In this document: piece after piece, positions 34,515-43,934 of the stretch
Numbering within the stretch: position 1 is the stretch's first letter
Layout of the letters: each line of letters starts with the position of its first letter
Source: JAFDZO01 sp044226845
GTDB taxonomy: Bacteria; Bacteroidota; Ignavibacteria; Tepidaquicellales; Tepidaquicellaceae
Direction of reading: 5' to 3'
DNA: 64,000 bases
Assembly: GCA_044226845.1 (NCBI GenBank)
Contig: JBGAGG010000017.1
Span: 1-64,000 of the forward strand
The notes under the pieces: generated by a model
What the model was told of the DNA's origin: nothing
Seen by the model: only the letters and a program-made list of their open reading frames with translations
Database searches by the model: none
Made by a program: the position numbers and the translations under genes

Positions 34515-37322
34515 ATGCGCGGTCTAAAATTAATTTTTGCTTTTGTACTTCTCCTTTGCAGCGTAAGTGCTGCTTCAGCCCAATGGGTGCAGCAAAATAA
34601 TCCAACTGGTACTTTTATACAAAAAACTTCTTTCATTAACAATAACACCGGATGGATATGCGGCAACGGTATAGCTAAAACTACAAACGGTGGAATTAAC
34701 TGGGTAAACTTATCAATCCCTGAAAGTAACTTTATTGGCACTACGCATTTCATCGATGCTAATACTGGATTTGCCGGAAGCTTCTATTTCTGGAAAACTA
34801 CCAATGGCGGTAGTAACTGGACTAAAGTCGTTTCTGATGCAGGAAATTACACCGATATATGCTTTATTAATTCTTCTACAGGCTGGGTAGTAAGCAATAG
34901 CAACGGAATCTTGAAAACTACTGACAACGGAAACAGCTGGACAAAGATCAATGAAGAATTTAATCATACATTTAATGCCATTAGCTTCATTAATGCAAAT
35001 ACGGGATGGGCAGCCGGCTATGAAGGAAAGATATCTAAAACAACTAACGGGGGAATTAACTGGACTGCACAAACTCCTGCAACTACAGAAGACCTTTATT
35101 CGGTAAAGTTTTCCGATGCAAACACAGGACGAGCTGCAGGGGAAGGATCAAGTTTCGTAAGGACTACAAATGGAGGAACTAACTGGACGTCTGTTGCAGG
35201 TCCCTTTAGCTATCGTTACGAGAGCTTACTTTTTATCAATTCATCTACCGGATGGCTTGCGGGTGTAGCAGGCGTTGCGCTGACTACAAACAACGGTACA
35301 TCATGGATTAATCAGACTCCCCCCTTTAGCAGCGGCAATTTCGCCGATATTTTTTATATAAGTCCGAACACACTTTACACCGTAAGTTCTGGGATTTATA
35401 AATCAACTTCGGGAGGATTCAATTTAAATGCTCCATCAAACCTTACTTTAACACTCGTATCAACTTCACAGATAAATTTAAGCTGGACGGATAATTCATC
35501 TGATGAAGAAAAATTTATAATTGAACGTAGTTCAGACGGCAACAACTGGAGCACTATAGACTCCGTAAATGCAGGTATAACTTCTTATCAAAGCACAGGG
35601 CTTAGCACTGACCAGTTATACTACTTCAGAGTGTATGGTAAAAAAATAATTTTTACATCAGGATATTCGTCCACTGAATGGATAAGAACACCGATTACTG
35701 CCCCAACGCTTTCCTCACCGGAAGCCGGGACTGTAATTCCTTATGTTCCCGTGCTGCAATGGACAACAGTGCCAAATGCATTTACTTATACACTGCAGGT
35801 TGCGAGCGATACAAATTTTTCCAATATAGTTTATACAATTATAGCTCCTGGTTTAACTTCAAGTGCGGTCCCACCGGCGAACTTACAAAACTCAACAAGA
35901 TATTACTGGAGAGTAAAAGTTTCGAGCCTGTCAAATAATAGCCTGTTTACGCCATACAGAGATTTCATATTTCAGAATCCAAACTATGGTAATAATATGA
36001 GCTCAGGCAATAACCTTTATTACTTTGCCAACTCAACTTCAGGCGCTAATTTATCACCGAGTAAACCGACTTATAACTGGAGAGATACAACGGGCAGCAC
36101 ATACCTTATTAAAAACGGTGCATTGCTTGGTACATTGATTTTAGGGAATATCGATGACGGATTATTCAGATTTACAAATATTCTTACAGGAAATAATGCT
36201 ATAAGATTTTTCGGAAATAATTATCAGACAATTTACATAGGAACAAACGGAGTAATTTCGTTCAGCTCGTTTAACCCGCAATTAGGAATAAACATCGAGC
36301 CGCCGCTCGGAGGACTTTCCAATAATAATATGCTGAATGCAATACTTCCTCTCTGGAAAGATTTAAATTTCGGCGATGTAGATGTTGTAGGAAGAACACT
36401 TTGTATTAAAGTTACATCAAATGAAATTATTGTTACGTACAGTAATGCACCCAGCTACAATACTTCAGTAGATGCAAATGATTACATTAGTTTTCAGGTG
36501 ATTATTCAGTACACGTCAAACCCAACACAAAATTCAAAAATAGATTATATGTATAATTATGATCTGACGGGAAGCTCCTTTATAGAGAAGTACAATAATA
36601 ATACAATATATCCAATGCTTACAGGTATCAAAGGAGCAAGCGGTTCCGTACAGGAATTTCAATATAGATTTTTTAATTCAAATCTTCAGTTAGTTAACAG
36701 CGGCCCCATATTCGGCTCCAATCTGGCTCTTGCATTCGGACCGGAAGCCACATTATTACCTGTTGAGCTTTCATCATTCTCATCACAGGTAAACGGAAAT
36801 TCCGTAAAGCTTGACTGGTCAACTATCAGTGAGTTAAATAATTCCGGTTTTGAAATCCAGAGAACAATTACCAATGAAAATAGCTGGAAAAAGATTTCTT
36901 TTGTTCAGGGCAGCGGAACAACTAATGAAAGCAAAAATTACACTTACGAGGACAAAAATATTTCATCAGGAAAGTACGAGTACAGATTAAAGCAAATAGA
37001 TTTCAACGGTAACTATGAATATCATACTTTGCAAAATGAAGTAGAGATTGGCGCGCCGAAGAAGTTTAATTTATCGCAGAATTATCCTAATCCATTTAAT
37101 CCAAGCACAACTATCAGTTATCAGTTATCAGTTGACAGATTTGTTTCTCTTAAGATATATGATATATCAGGCAAAGAAGTTTCAAACCTTGTTAATCAAA
37201 ATCAGAAGGCAGGATATTATACAGTTGAATTTAACGGCGCAAACTTAGCAAGCGGAATGTATTTCTATAGAATAGAAGCGGGAGATTTTTCCGCAGTTAA
37301 AAAAATGGTTTTAGTTAAATAA
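34515..37322 (+). CDS. T9SS-secreted Ycf48-like propeller/FN3 protein (copy 1)
   Basis: A 935-residue secreted protein. A signal peptide (about 1-22, ending ASAQ) is followed by a Ycf48/BNR-type propeller (about 23-305) with repeated TTNGGINW turns and NxNTGW strands. Two fibronectin type III-like domains follow (about 310-395, APSNLTLTLVSTSQINLSW; and about 400-490). A further region has the segment ANSTSGANLSPSKPTYNW and a nidogen-like YIGTNGVISF strand. A final Ig-like part reads LLPVELSSFSSQVNGNSVKL. The sorting domain closes the protein (NYPNPFNPSTTISYQL, ASGMYFYRIE). It is followed after 17 bases by a full-length paralogue. Function unknown; probably a surface or extracellular binding protein. 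Confidence 0.88.
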   Translation: MRGLKLIFAFVLLLCSVSAASAQWVQQNNPTGTFIQKTSFINNNTGWICGNGIAKTTNGGINWVNLSIPESNFIGTTHFIDANTGFAGSFYFWKTTNGGSNWTKVVSDAGNYTDICFINSSTGWVVSNSNGILKTTDNGNSWTKINEEFNHTFNAISFINANTGWAAGYEGKISKTTNGGINWTAQTPATTEDLYSVKFSDANTGRAAGEGSSFVRTTNGGTNWTSVAGPFSYRYESLLFINSSTGWLAGVAGVALTTNNGTSWINQTPPFSSGNFADIFYISPNTLYTVSSGIYKSTSGGFNLNAPSNLTLTLVSTSQINLSWTDNSSDEEKFIIERSSDGNNWSTIDSVNAGITSYQSTGLSTDQLYYFRVYGKKIIFTSGYSSTEWIRTPITAPTLSSPEAGTVIPYVPVLQWTTVPNAFTYTLQVASDTNFSNIVYTIIAPGLTSSAVPPANLQNSTRYYWRVKVSSLSNNSLFTPYRDFIFQNPNYGNNMSSGNNLYYFANSTSGANLSPSKPTYNWRDTTGSTYLIKNGALLGTLILGNIDDGLFRFTNILTGNNAIRFFGNNYQTIYIGTNGVISFSSFNPQLGINIEPPLGGLSNNNMLNAILPLWKDLNFGDVDVVGRTLCIKVTSNEIIVTYSNAPSYNTSVDANDYISFQVIIQYTSNPTQNSKIDYMYNYDLTGSSFIEKYNNNTIYPMLTGIKGASGSVQEFQYRFFNSNLQLVNSGPIFGSNLALAFGPEATLLPVELSSFSSQVNGNSVKLDWSTISELNNSGFEIQRTITNENSWKKISFVQGSGTTNESKNYTYEDKNISSGKYEYRLKQIDFNGNYEYHTLQNEVEIGAPKKFNLSQNYPNPFNPSTTISYQLSVDRFVSLKIYDISGKEVSNLVNQNQKAGYYTVEFNGANLASGMYFYRIEAGDFSAVKKMVLVK

Positions 37323-37339
37323 AATTTAAAATTACGGTT

Positions 37340-40144
37340 ATGAAAACACTTACAACTTTTATTTTAACCTCCCTTACAGTCTTTTGCATTAATACTGTAT
37401 CAGCTCAGTGGGTTCAGCAATATAATACTGGCGGCACGGCCAGAAGCGGTTCATTTATAAATTCTAATACCGGATGGTATTCAACAAGTAGCGGAATATT
37501 ATCAAAAACAACAAATGGCGGCACAAATTGGCAAACCGTTCTATTTATGTCAGGTGAAAACTTTCGCCAAGTCCATTTTATGAATGAAAACACAGGATTG
37601 ATATTTGGTTCGAAACTTTTGAAGACTACAGACGGAGGGCTAAACTGGACAGAATTCCTCTTTCTTCCGGGTGGAAATGGGTTTATTCCCTCAACAATTT
37701 TTGTGAACAATTCTACAGGCTGGGCTTGTTCTTTTTTCAGCGGGAAAATATTTAAAACAACTGACGGAGGTAATACCTGGCCCGAACAAAACAGCGGAAC
37801 TACAGAACCTTTAACATCAATTTTTTTCCTAAACACTTCAACCGGATGGTATTGTGGAGACAATGGCGCTGCCGGTTATACTACAAACGGTGGAACCAAT
37901 TGGCATCTTACAAATACGGGGACCACTGATCAGCTTGTTTGGGTACATTTTACTGATGCAAATAATGGAAAAATGGTTTCAGAGGAAAACAATTTCTTTA
38001 AAACAACAAACGGCGGACAAACATGGTATCATGATTCTATTAATGGCTTTACATTTACTACCTCTGTACATTTTGTTAACCCCACCTCCGGGTGGATAAC
38101 AGGCTCTCATGGTATTCTCTTTACTTCCAATAACGGAGCTTCATGGATAAATCATGTAAACCCAAACAGAGTCTACAGCTTTGAGTTTGTAGAAGGTATT
38201 ATTTATGCAATAGGTAGTTACATTTATAAAACAACAAACGGCGGATTCAATCTTACTGCTCCATCTAATCTTACAGCTACAGCCGTTTCAACGTCAAGAA
38301 TAAACTTAAGCTGGACTGATAATTCAGATGAAGATAAATTTATGATTTTAAGAAACAGGAACAACACAGTCTGGGAATTGCATGATTCTGTTGCAGCAGG
38401 AGTTACCAGTTATGCGGACACCGGGCTGACAATAACAACAATTCATACTTACTATGTTTATGCAAAGAAATTATTCTTTACCGGTGAATATTCTAATTGG
38501 GCGGCAACAGCTACGTTACTGGATTCACTGCAGCTTTTATCCCCTGCCGATAATTATATTTCTCCTTCTCCAAATCCTGTTCTGACGTGGACACCAACAG
38601 ATTTTACAAACTCATATTTAGTTTTGATTACCCAAGACACAAATTTTTCACCGTGGGTAGACAGAAGATTCATACTGGGTCCGACAACGTCTTACACGGT
38701 AAACAGCGGGATTTTACAGAACTCAAAAGAATATTACTGGAGAGTGAAAAGTATGAATTTTGAGTCTGAAAGTAATTATTCTTCTTATCGGAAATTTACT
38801 GTACAGGACCCGAACTATGGACACAATATTGCAACAGGAAATAGTTTATACTACTTTGCAAATTCAACTTCAGGCGCAAATCTCTCCCCATCAAAACCCA
38901 CATTTAACTGGAGAGATACGACGGGCAGCATTGATTTAGTATTAAACAGAACAGCCATCGCCCCCCTTGCAGCAGGTAATCTTAACAACGGCAGGTTTGA
39001 TTTGACGGGAATACTTCCGGGCAGCAATTCAATCAGATTCTTTGGAACAGATTATCAGAACGTTTATATCGGAACAAATGGGATAATTGGATTTAACACA
39101 TTCACTCCAACTGGCACTGATTTTGCCGAACCAACAAGCTTATTACCGCAGGCAAATATTACTAATGCAATCTTTCCTTTATGGTATAATACAAATTTTC
39201 AGGACACAGATGTTCCGGTAAACCGCTTATGCTATAAAGTTACTTCAAATGAATTGATAATTACATTTAGCAAAGTACCAAGCAATGGAGCGGATGCAAA
39301 TGACTATGTAAGCTTTCAGGTAATTATAAACCATTCCGATTCACCGGTATTGAATTCTGCAATAAAGATTCAATACAATTATGACGAAACAGGAAGCACA
39401 TTCATTACGAGATACAATGCTAACACATTAACATCTCACATGATTGGTTTACAGGGCGCAAATTCAGATGCACAATGTTTTCAATACAGATATTTAAACT
39501 CAACTCCGCAGCTTATGTCATCTGGTCCTATGTTTAGTTCAAATTTAGCAGTTCAGTTTGGACCTAACATAGCATTATTGCCTGTAGAATTATCATCCTT
39601 CACTTCGCAAGTAAATGGAAACAGTGTGAAGCTTAACTGGGCAACAGCGAGTGAACTGAATAACTCAGGATTTGAAATCGAGAGAAAAAATTCAGAAAGC
39701 AATGATTGGAAGAAAATTTCATTTGTGCAAGGCAATGGCACAACAAATGATAGTAAAAATTATTTTTATGATGACAAGAATATCACAAGCGGAAAGTATC
39801 AATACAGACTAAAGCAGAAAGACTTCAACGGCAACTACGAATATCACACACTAAGCAATGAAGTAGAGATAGGTATTCCGAAGAAATTTAATCTTTCACA
39901 AAATTATCCTAATCCATTTAATCCGGCAACGAAAATTAACTTTGAAATTCCCCGGAATTTAAAAGTTCAGCTCTCCGTTTATGACGTAACGGGAAAACTC
40001 GCTAGTGAACTTGTTAATGAACAGAGAGCAGCCGGATATTATACAGTGGAATTTAACGGAAGTAATTTAGCAAGCGGAATGTATTTCTACCTTATAGAAG
40101 CCGGTGAGTTTAGTGCAACAAAGAAGATGATTCTGGTAAAATAA
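37340..40144 (+). CDS. T9SS-secreted Ycf48-like propeller/FN3 protein (copy 2)
   Basis: A tandem paralogue (934 residues) of the preceding protein with the same domain order: signal peptide, Ycf48/BNR propeller with TTNGGTNW repeats (about 23-305), two FN3-like domains (APSNLTATAVSTSRINLSW), the ANSTSGANLSPSKPTFNW region, the LLPVELSSFTSQVNGNSVKL Ig-like part and a type A sorting domain. The distal half is much closer to copy 1 than the propeller is. The linker before the sorting domain is nearly the same in both, while the sorting domain itself switches to KINFEIPRNLKVQLSVYD. It is cotranscribed with copy 1 at a 17-base gap. The cloverleaf element begins five bases after its stop. Confidence 0.88.
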   Translation: MKTLTTFILTSLTVFCINTVSAQWVQQYNTGGTARSGSFINSNTGWYSTSSGILSKTTNGGTNWQTVLFMSGENFRQVHFMNENTGLIFGSKLLKTTDGGLNWTEFLFLPGGNGFIPSTIFVNNSTGWACSFFSGKIFKTTDGGNTWPEQNSGTTEPLTSIFFLNTSTGWYCGDNGAAGYTTNGGTNWHLTNTGTTDQLVWVHFTDANNGKMVSEENNFFKTTNGGQTWYHDSINGFTFTTSVHFVNPTSGWITGSHGILFTSNNGASWINHVNPNRVYSFEFVEGIIYAIGSYIYKTTNGGFNLTAPSNLTATAVSTSRINLSWTDNSDEDKFMILRNRNNTVWELHDSVAAGVTSYADTGLTITTIHTYYVYAKKLFFTGEYSNWAATATLLDSLQLLSPADNYISPSPNPVLTWTPTDFTNSYLVLITQDTNFSPWVDRRFILGPTTSYTVNSGILQNSKEYYWRVKSMNFESESNYSSYRKFTVQDPNYGHNIATGNSLYYFANSTSGANLSPSKPTFNWRDTTGSIDLVLNRTAIAPLAAGNLNNGRFDLTGILPGSNSIRFFGTDYQNVYIGTNGIIGFNTFTPTGTDFAEPTSLLPQANITNAIFPLWYNTNFQDTDVPVNRLCYKVTSNELIITFSKVPSNGADANDYVSFQVIINHSDSPVLNSAIKIQYNYDETGSTFITRYNANTLTSHMIGLQGANSDAQCFQYRYLNSTPQLMSSGPMFSSNLAVQFGPNIALLPVELSSFTSQVNGNSVKLNWATASELNNSGFEIERKNSESNDWKKISFVQGNGTTNDSKNYFYDDKNITSGKYQYRLKQKDFNGNYEYHTLSNEVEIGIPKKFNLSQNYPNPFNPATKINFEIPRNLKVQLSVYDVTGKLASELVNEQRAAGYYTVEFNGSNLASGMYFYLIEAGEFSATKKMILVK

Positions 40145-40148
40145 TCTA

Positions 40149-40259
40149 CGGGAGCGCCCTCGTCCCGATTTCATCGGGACACATCGGAATAATTTTTTTT
40201 GCCGCAAGCAAAAATGTTATTCCGATGTCCGACGCTTTAGCGTCGGGAGGGCGCCCCCG
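40149..40259. repeat. Cloverleaf-forming inverted-repeat element
   Basis: The element folds as a closed four-way junction with no unpaired bases between arms. The outer stem is 40149-40161 with 40247-40259 (12 of 13 pairs). Left hairpin: GTCCCGAT/ATCGGGAC (40162-40169 with 40173-40180). Central arm: ACATCGGAATAA/TTATTCCGATGT (40181-40192 with 40217-40228), capped by TTTTTGC/GCAAAAA. Right hairpin: CCGACGCT/AGCGTCGG (40229-40236 with 40239-40246). It is GC-rich against an AT-rich background, which suggests an inserted element of the REP/MITE type. No open reading frame lies inside and no other copy is in the window. Confidence 0.85.
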
Positions 40260-40320
40260 GCACAAATTTTTCTGTACCGATGACCCTCTGCTTTTTAAAC
40301 CTGCTGCATACGGCATCAAA

Positions 40321-40362
40321 AACAATCCTCATTCCACCGCGCGGAATGGGGATTTGTTTTTT
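40321..40362. terminator. Strong terminator between convergent genes
   Basis: AACAATCCTCATTCC (40321-40335) pairs with GGAATGGGGATTTGTT (40343-40358) with one bulge and one wobble; T-run to 40362 on the plus strand and A-rich sequence on the left. It serves the plus-strand cargo genes and probably also the minus-strand gene at 40410. Confidence 0.85.
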
Positions 40363-40409
40363 TATATTACTCCCTCTTTGATAAGTAGGTGGAAAGGGCT
40401 GGTTAATAA

Positions 40410-41867
40410 TTACACCTTTTCCAGTTCAGCTATTTTTTCCAGAAGCCATTTTCTGGAAATAATTTTTGATTCGATAATTTCTTTCTTAATTTCATCAAGC
40501 CGGATATCCTTCTCTCCTAATTTTATTTTGAAAAGCTTTATAAGATAATTTATAAAATTTCTTATAGGAATAATCAGGTTTTCATTCCACGAACCTTCAT
40601 CTTTTATTAAGTGCTTCATGCTGTCTGCTATATATAAAAACTGCTCAAAATTATTTGTCTCGTAATAAATTGTCAGATACATTTGTTTAACTGCCCACTT
40701 GTCATTCAGATGCTGATAGCTTGAAGTAGAAAGATACTCTAAAGCTGAGTCGTATTCTTTTTTATATATAGCAAGATTTGCATATACATGCTTGACAACA
40801 TTTTCACTATCTTTCCCAGATACCAATGATTTATGTTTCTCTATAAAGTCTTCGGCAAATTGGATTTCACCAGCATTGAACGCCATCGAAAAAATTCCTC
40901 TGAACCAGCCCGGGTCAATAACACCATTCTGAACAATTAAATCTCTTTCAACCATTTCTTTTGCAATCTCAAATTTAATCCTGATGTACTCTTTATCATT
41001 AGCGAGTTTATTTATATTGCAATAATTTATCAGGTGCACATAAAAACTGAAACACTCTCCCTTGCTGAACTCGTTAAATTTTTCTTCTATTAATTTTTTC
41101 AGCTTAATAAAAATTTCGTCGCTCTTATCCGGTCTGTATAATTTTAGAATCAGGTAATATATTTCCACGGTACTTGAATTCATAAAATTCGATTCCTCTG
41201 CCATTGTTAATAACTCATCAGCAAATTTCAATTCATATTTTTTATTGAAGAAATACGTTTCATACTCAGCAAAACCATAAAGCCTGAGCATGGCCGCCAA
41301 ACCGTAATTCCAGAGATTATTAATTTCTTTTTCGTAGCTCGATTTTTTATATGTGGGGTCATCTTTTAAAATATATTTCAGTTCTATTTCATTTATGTCA
41401 GTAAGTCTTCTGTAATACTCTGTATCTCTTAAACTTTGCTGTTCGAGATAATTTTCAACATCTTTGTACTGTTTCCAGAAAAATTTATCAATGTTCTTAG
41501 AAGCATAGAACTCCAGCAGATTTTTTTCAAAATCAAATCTGTCGCTCTTATAAATTTTATAAGCAGCAAATTCTTCTGCAAGTTTGAATAAGTTACTTGA
41601 TAACCTTCTTATTACATCGTCCTGATATATTTTCCCTGGATAAAGCAGAGAAAAGATATATTCTTTAGAAAAATTATGCTGATTGAAATCGGGATAAAAT
41701 GTTTTTATCTCTTCAAAGAAAAGTATCACTTCTTTTCTGTTATTATGAAAAGGCGAGCTTACAAATTTACCGAACTCCTTCATCTCTTCTTTTGAAAATG
41801 CCTTCAGTAGCTGAATAAGATTTCCGGATTGAAATGAATTTTGATTTTTTAAATCTCTTCGATACAT
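40410..41867 (-). CDS. Uncharacterised 485-residue helical protein (copy 2)
   Basis: Paralogue of the protein at 32645-34102 and exactly the same length. The shared N-terminal motif is FSKEEMKEFGKFVSSPFHN, followed by YPDF and an LYPGKIY segment corresponding to LFPSEQF in the other copy. The rest is Lys/Glu/Tyr-rich helix without membrane segments or recognised catalytic motifs. Its C terminus (SRKWLLEKIAELEK) also lines up with the other copy (ASRHWLIEKAKQL). Function unknown; a helical-repeat scaffold is a guess from composition. Its upstream region contains a repeated ATGGGACAAA motif. Confidence 0.75.
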   Translation of the reverse strand: MYRRDLKNQNSFQSGNLIQLLKAFSKEEMKEFGKFVSSPFHNNRKEVILFFEEIKTFYPDFNQHNFSKEYIFSLLYPGKIYQDDVIRRLSSNLFKLAEEFAAYKIYKSDRFDFEKNLLEFYASKNIDKFFWKQYKDVENYLEQQSLRDTEYYRRLTDINEIELKYILKDDPTYKKSSYEKEINNLWNYGLAAMLRLYGFAEYETYFFNKKYELKFADELLTMAEESNFMNSSTVEIYYLILKLYRPDKSDEIFIKLKKLIEEKFNEFSKGECFSFYVHLINYCNINKLANDKEYIRIKFEIAKEMVERDLIVQNGVIDPGWFRGIFSMAFNAGEIQFAEDFIEKHKSLVSGKDSENVVKHVYANLAIYKKEYDSALEYLSTSSYQHLNDKWAVKQMYLTIYYETNNFEQFLYIADSMKHLIKDEGSWNENLIIPIRNFINYLIKLFKIKLGEKDIRLDEIKKEIIESKIISRKWLLEKIAELEKV

Positions 41868-42218
41868 TTTATAGATTTTTTATGGGACAAACAAAAACAC
41901 CGGTTTCTCAAAACTATTCATTATTTACCAAAAATCCAAATTTGTTTTTAAAGTTTCTCTAAAATCATGGGACAAATTCAATAATTTCTCTTTGCAGAAT
42001 TTTAATCTTATAAATAATTTTGAAAAGATTAAAAATTACTCTGTGAGAAAACCCGGCCAGCAAGTTATAAATTCTATTCCAAATTAATCAAGGGGGAATA
42101 ATATTTCCTCACTCACAGAGGCGGACTTATGCCCTCTAAAGTAAACTTTAAAAGTTACGCTTTGAGGGTAATGTCCTTAGCTTCAATAAACAACTTTTCA
42201 AAAAATAAAATAAGAAGT
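41868..42218. promoter_or_regulatory. Divergent intergenic region with repeated ATGGGACAAA and competing hairpins
   Basis: This 351-base region separates divergent genes. ATGGGACAAA occurs at 41882-41891 and again at 41967-41976, each followed after a short gap by TTTCTC. Nearer the lipoprotein gene, GCCCTCT (42131-42137) can pair with AGAGGC upstream (42117-42122), or CCCTCTAAAG can pair with CTTTGAGGG downstream (42160-42168), two mutually exclusive folds. No promoter box can be assigned with confidence. Confidence 0.35.
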
Positions 42219-43538
42219 ATGAAAAAACTTTACACTCTTACAATTGCACTTGGAGTAATCTGTTCCGTCTTCTTTTTCGGATGCGAAAAAACCGAAGATG
42301 TTGTTAGTCCTACTGAAACAGGCGGCAGCGGCGCAACAGCTTCATTTACATCAAATTCTCAATCAAGCCTTGATTACGAGGATTTTTCTTTAGTAGTTGA
42401 TATTGGCGATGTGCCTAATCTTTCTACCGGAGCTGCAGGTACGGTTACTTTCTCTCTTAATACTTCTACTTCCCTCGAGAGCGGAGTGCCTGCTGTTCCT
42501 TCTACAAACACCGTTATCGGAAAGTACCTTAAAGCCGGTCCCGAAGCATTCAACTTCGGAGGACCTATTCAATTATACTTCCCTGCATCAGGGCAGGCTT
42601 CTCCACAAAATCTTGAAGTAATGTATTACTCCCCTGACACACAGCTTTGGAAAATTGTTCCAACATCAGCAGTTGATACAGCAAAAAAAAGAATAGGTGT
42701 AGATATGCTGAAGCTCGGATATTTTGTACTGACTAAAAAAAGCTCGAGTGATAACATGTCTGATTTCCGTCAGGGCGGATGTGTTTTCGACCGCGAAGAT
42801 ATCTGGACTAACTATATTCTTACTGTAAAAAGCGCAACTCTTGAAAAGCCTGAACAGCTTAGTCTCTTCGTAGGAGGATTTATAGGTAAAGTTTATTCAG
42901 GTCCAATATTCCTTGGATGCCCGAACGGTAAAACAAAAGCAATAGTGCCACAGGGTGCATTGGAATTCTGGATATCAAAAACAGTCTGCCAGGGAGGTGA
43001 CCCCCAGGTTTACACATATACTCTTCCTGCAACTGTTACAGTTTCTGATCCTCTTAACTTCATCGGCTGGTCTACTTACGATGCGGTAACGTATGTACCG
43101 TTTACTTTACCTGTCGGCGGTACGTGGGTAGTAGGAAGACCTACAGGCACAGGCGCATGGCCTGCCCCTACAATTCCCTACGGCTCAGGTGTAATGCAAG
43201 CAACTTTAACATGGAATAACAGCACAACATCAGACGCTGCGGATCTAGATTTACACCTATACGGTCCGAATAATCTGCACATTTATTACGGCAACAGAAG
43301 TAACTCTGATTTTTCACTGGATAGAGACTGGCAGCGGACAATTGGGGATGCAACGGAAAATATTTACAGTCTTCGAAGCGTAATGCCATCAGGCTCTTAC
43401 ACAGTAAAAGTAATAAACTTTGCCGGGGCACTAAAACATTTTAATGCAAGAGTAATCCTTAACGGCTCATCAACAAATTTCTCAGGCTCGCTTTCAGTCA
43501 CGCAGGAAGCAACGGTTAAAACTTTTACCATTCAATAA
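42219..43538 (+). CDS. Large lipoprotein with a C-terminal YfaP-like beta domain
   Basis: A predicted lipoprotein of 439 residues. The start chosen is the ATG at 42219 (MKKLYTLTIALGVICSVFFFGC), which begins a good lipoprotein signal; the ATG at 42129 would put 30 residues in front. The first mature half (about 45-175) is a beta domain that reads like a ZU5-type module (VIGKYLKAGPEAFNFGGPI, LEVMYYSPDTQLWKIVP). The C-terminal part (about 325-439) has LTWNNSTTSDAADLDLHLYG and SGSYTVKVINFAG, the pattern of the YfaP/DUF2135 group of proteins of unknown role. It probably sits on the outer membrane. It is followed by a strong terminator. Confidence 0.75.
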   Translation: MKKLYTLTIALGVICSVFFFGCEKTEDVVSPTETGGSGATASFTSNSQSSLDYEDFSLVVDIGDVPNLSTGAAGTVTFSLNTSTSLESGVPAVPSTNTVIGKYLKAGPEAFNFGGPIQLYFPASGQASPQNLEVMYYSPDTQLWKIVPTSAVDTAKKRIGVDMLKLGYFVLTKKSSSDNMSDFRQGGCVFDREDIWTNYILTVKSATLEKPEQLSLFVGGFIGKVYSGPIFLGCPNGKTKAIVPQGALEFWISKTVCQGGDPQVYTYTLPATVTVSDPLNFIGWSTYDAVTYVPFTLPVGGTWVVGRPTGTGAWPAPTIPYGSGVMQATLTWNNSTTSDAADLDLHLYGPNNLHIYYGNRSNSDFSLDRDWQRTIGDATENIYSLRSVMPSGSYTVKVINFAGALKHFNARVILNGSSTNFSGSLSVTQEATVKTFTIQ

Positions 43539-43567
43539 AAAGAAGCTATGCTTTTTTCTCAGATTAT

Positions 43568-43600
43568 ATTCTTCGCCCTTTACCCATAAGGGCGAAGAAT
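43568..43600 (+). terminator. Terminator after the large lipoprotein gene
   Basis: Perfect 13-bp stem ATTCTTCGCCCTT (43568-43580) with AAGGGCGAAGAAT (43588-43600), followed by a run of seven T. Confidence 0.92.
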
Positions 43601-43774
43601 TTTTTTAGTATAAAAAATTTGAAACTATATCAATCACAATAATGTTGTTTGTAAAAGTAGTAAGTGAATAATTAATTTTTAAAAGTTATTGCTTTTAAAA
43701 AACAAAAAAATTAATTTGATTCACTCAGTTATTTTACTGGAAAAACTAAATGGGAAACCGGAAAGGAGTAATGT

Positions 43775-43813
43775 ATGATAGTAAACAATTTTTTGACGGA
43801 GGCGCGTCTCTAA
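43775..43813 (+). CDS. Possible 12-residue leader peptide inside the candidate RNA
   Basis: ATG at 43775 encodes MIVNNFLTEARL and stops at TAA 43811-43813. An unusually good ribosome site AAAGGAG (43762-43768) lies six bases before it. The start codon is inside one strand of the first stem and the stop codon touches the other strand, so translation would open the hairpin. Such an arrangement would suit a regulatory leader, but chance cannot be excluded. Confidence 0.3.
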   Translation: MIVNNFLTEARL

Positions 43814-43934
43814 CTATCATGTTTGTTAACGTAGATTTTAACAAGAGTTTTTGATATAAGAGGGGAAGGTGTAGAATTGTCTGAGAACAGATTAGGTTCT
43901 GTTCTTTGCCGCGCTAAACCTCAGGAATTAAATC

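Noticed and set aside
42129..42218. ATG at 42129 as the start of the large lipoprotein
   Set aside because: It would place 30 residues before a clean lipoprotein signal peptide that begins at 42219.
43870..43925. TPP or other known riboswitch, suggested by CTGAGA and GAACCT-like words
   Set aside because: The other conserved parts and spacing are missing, and no gene follows the terminator.
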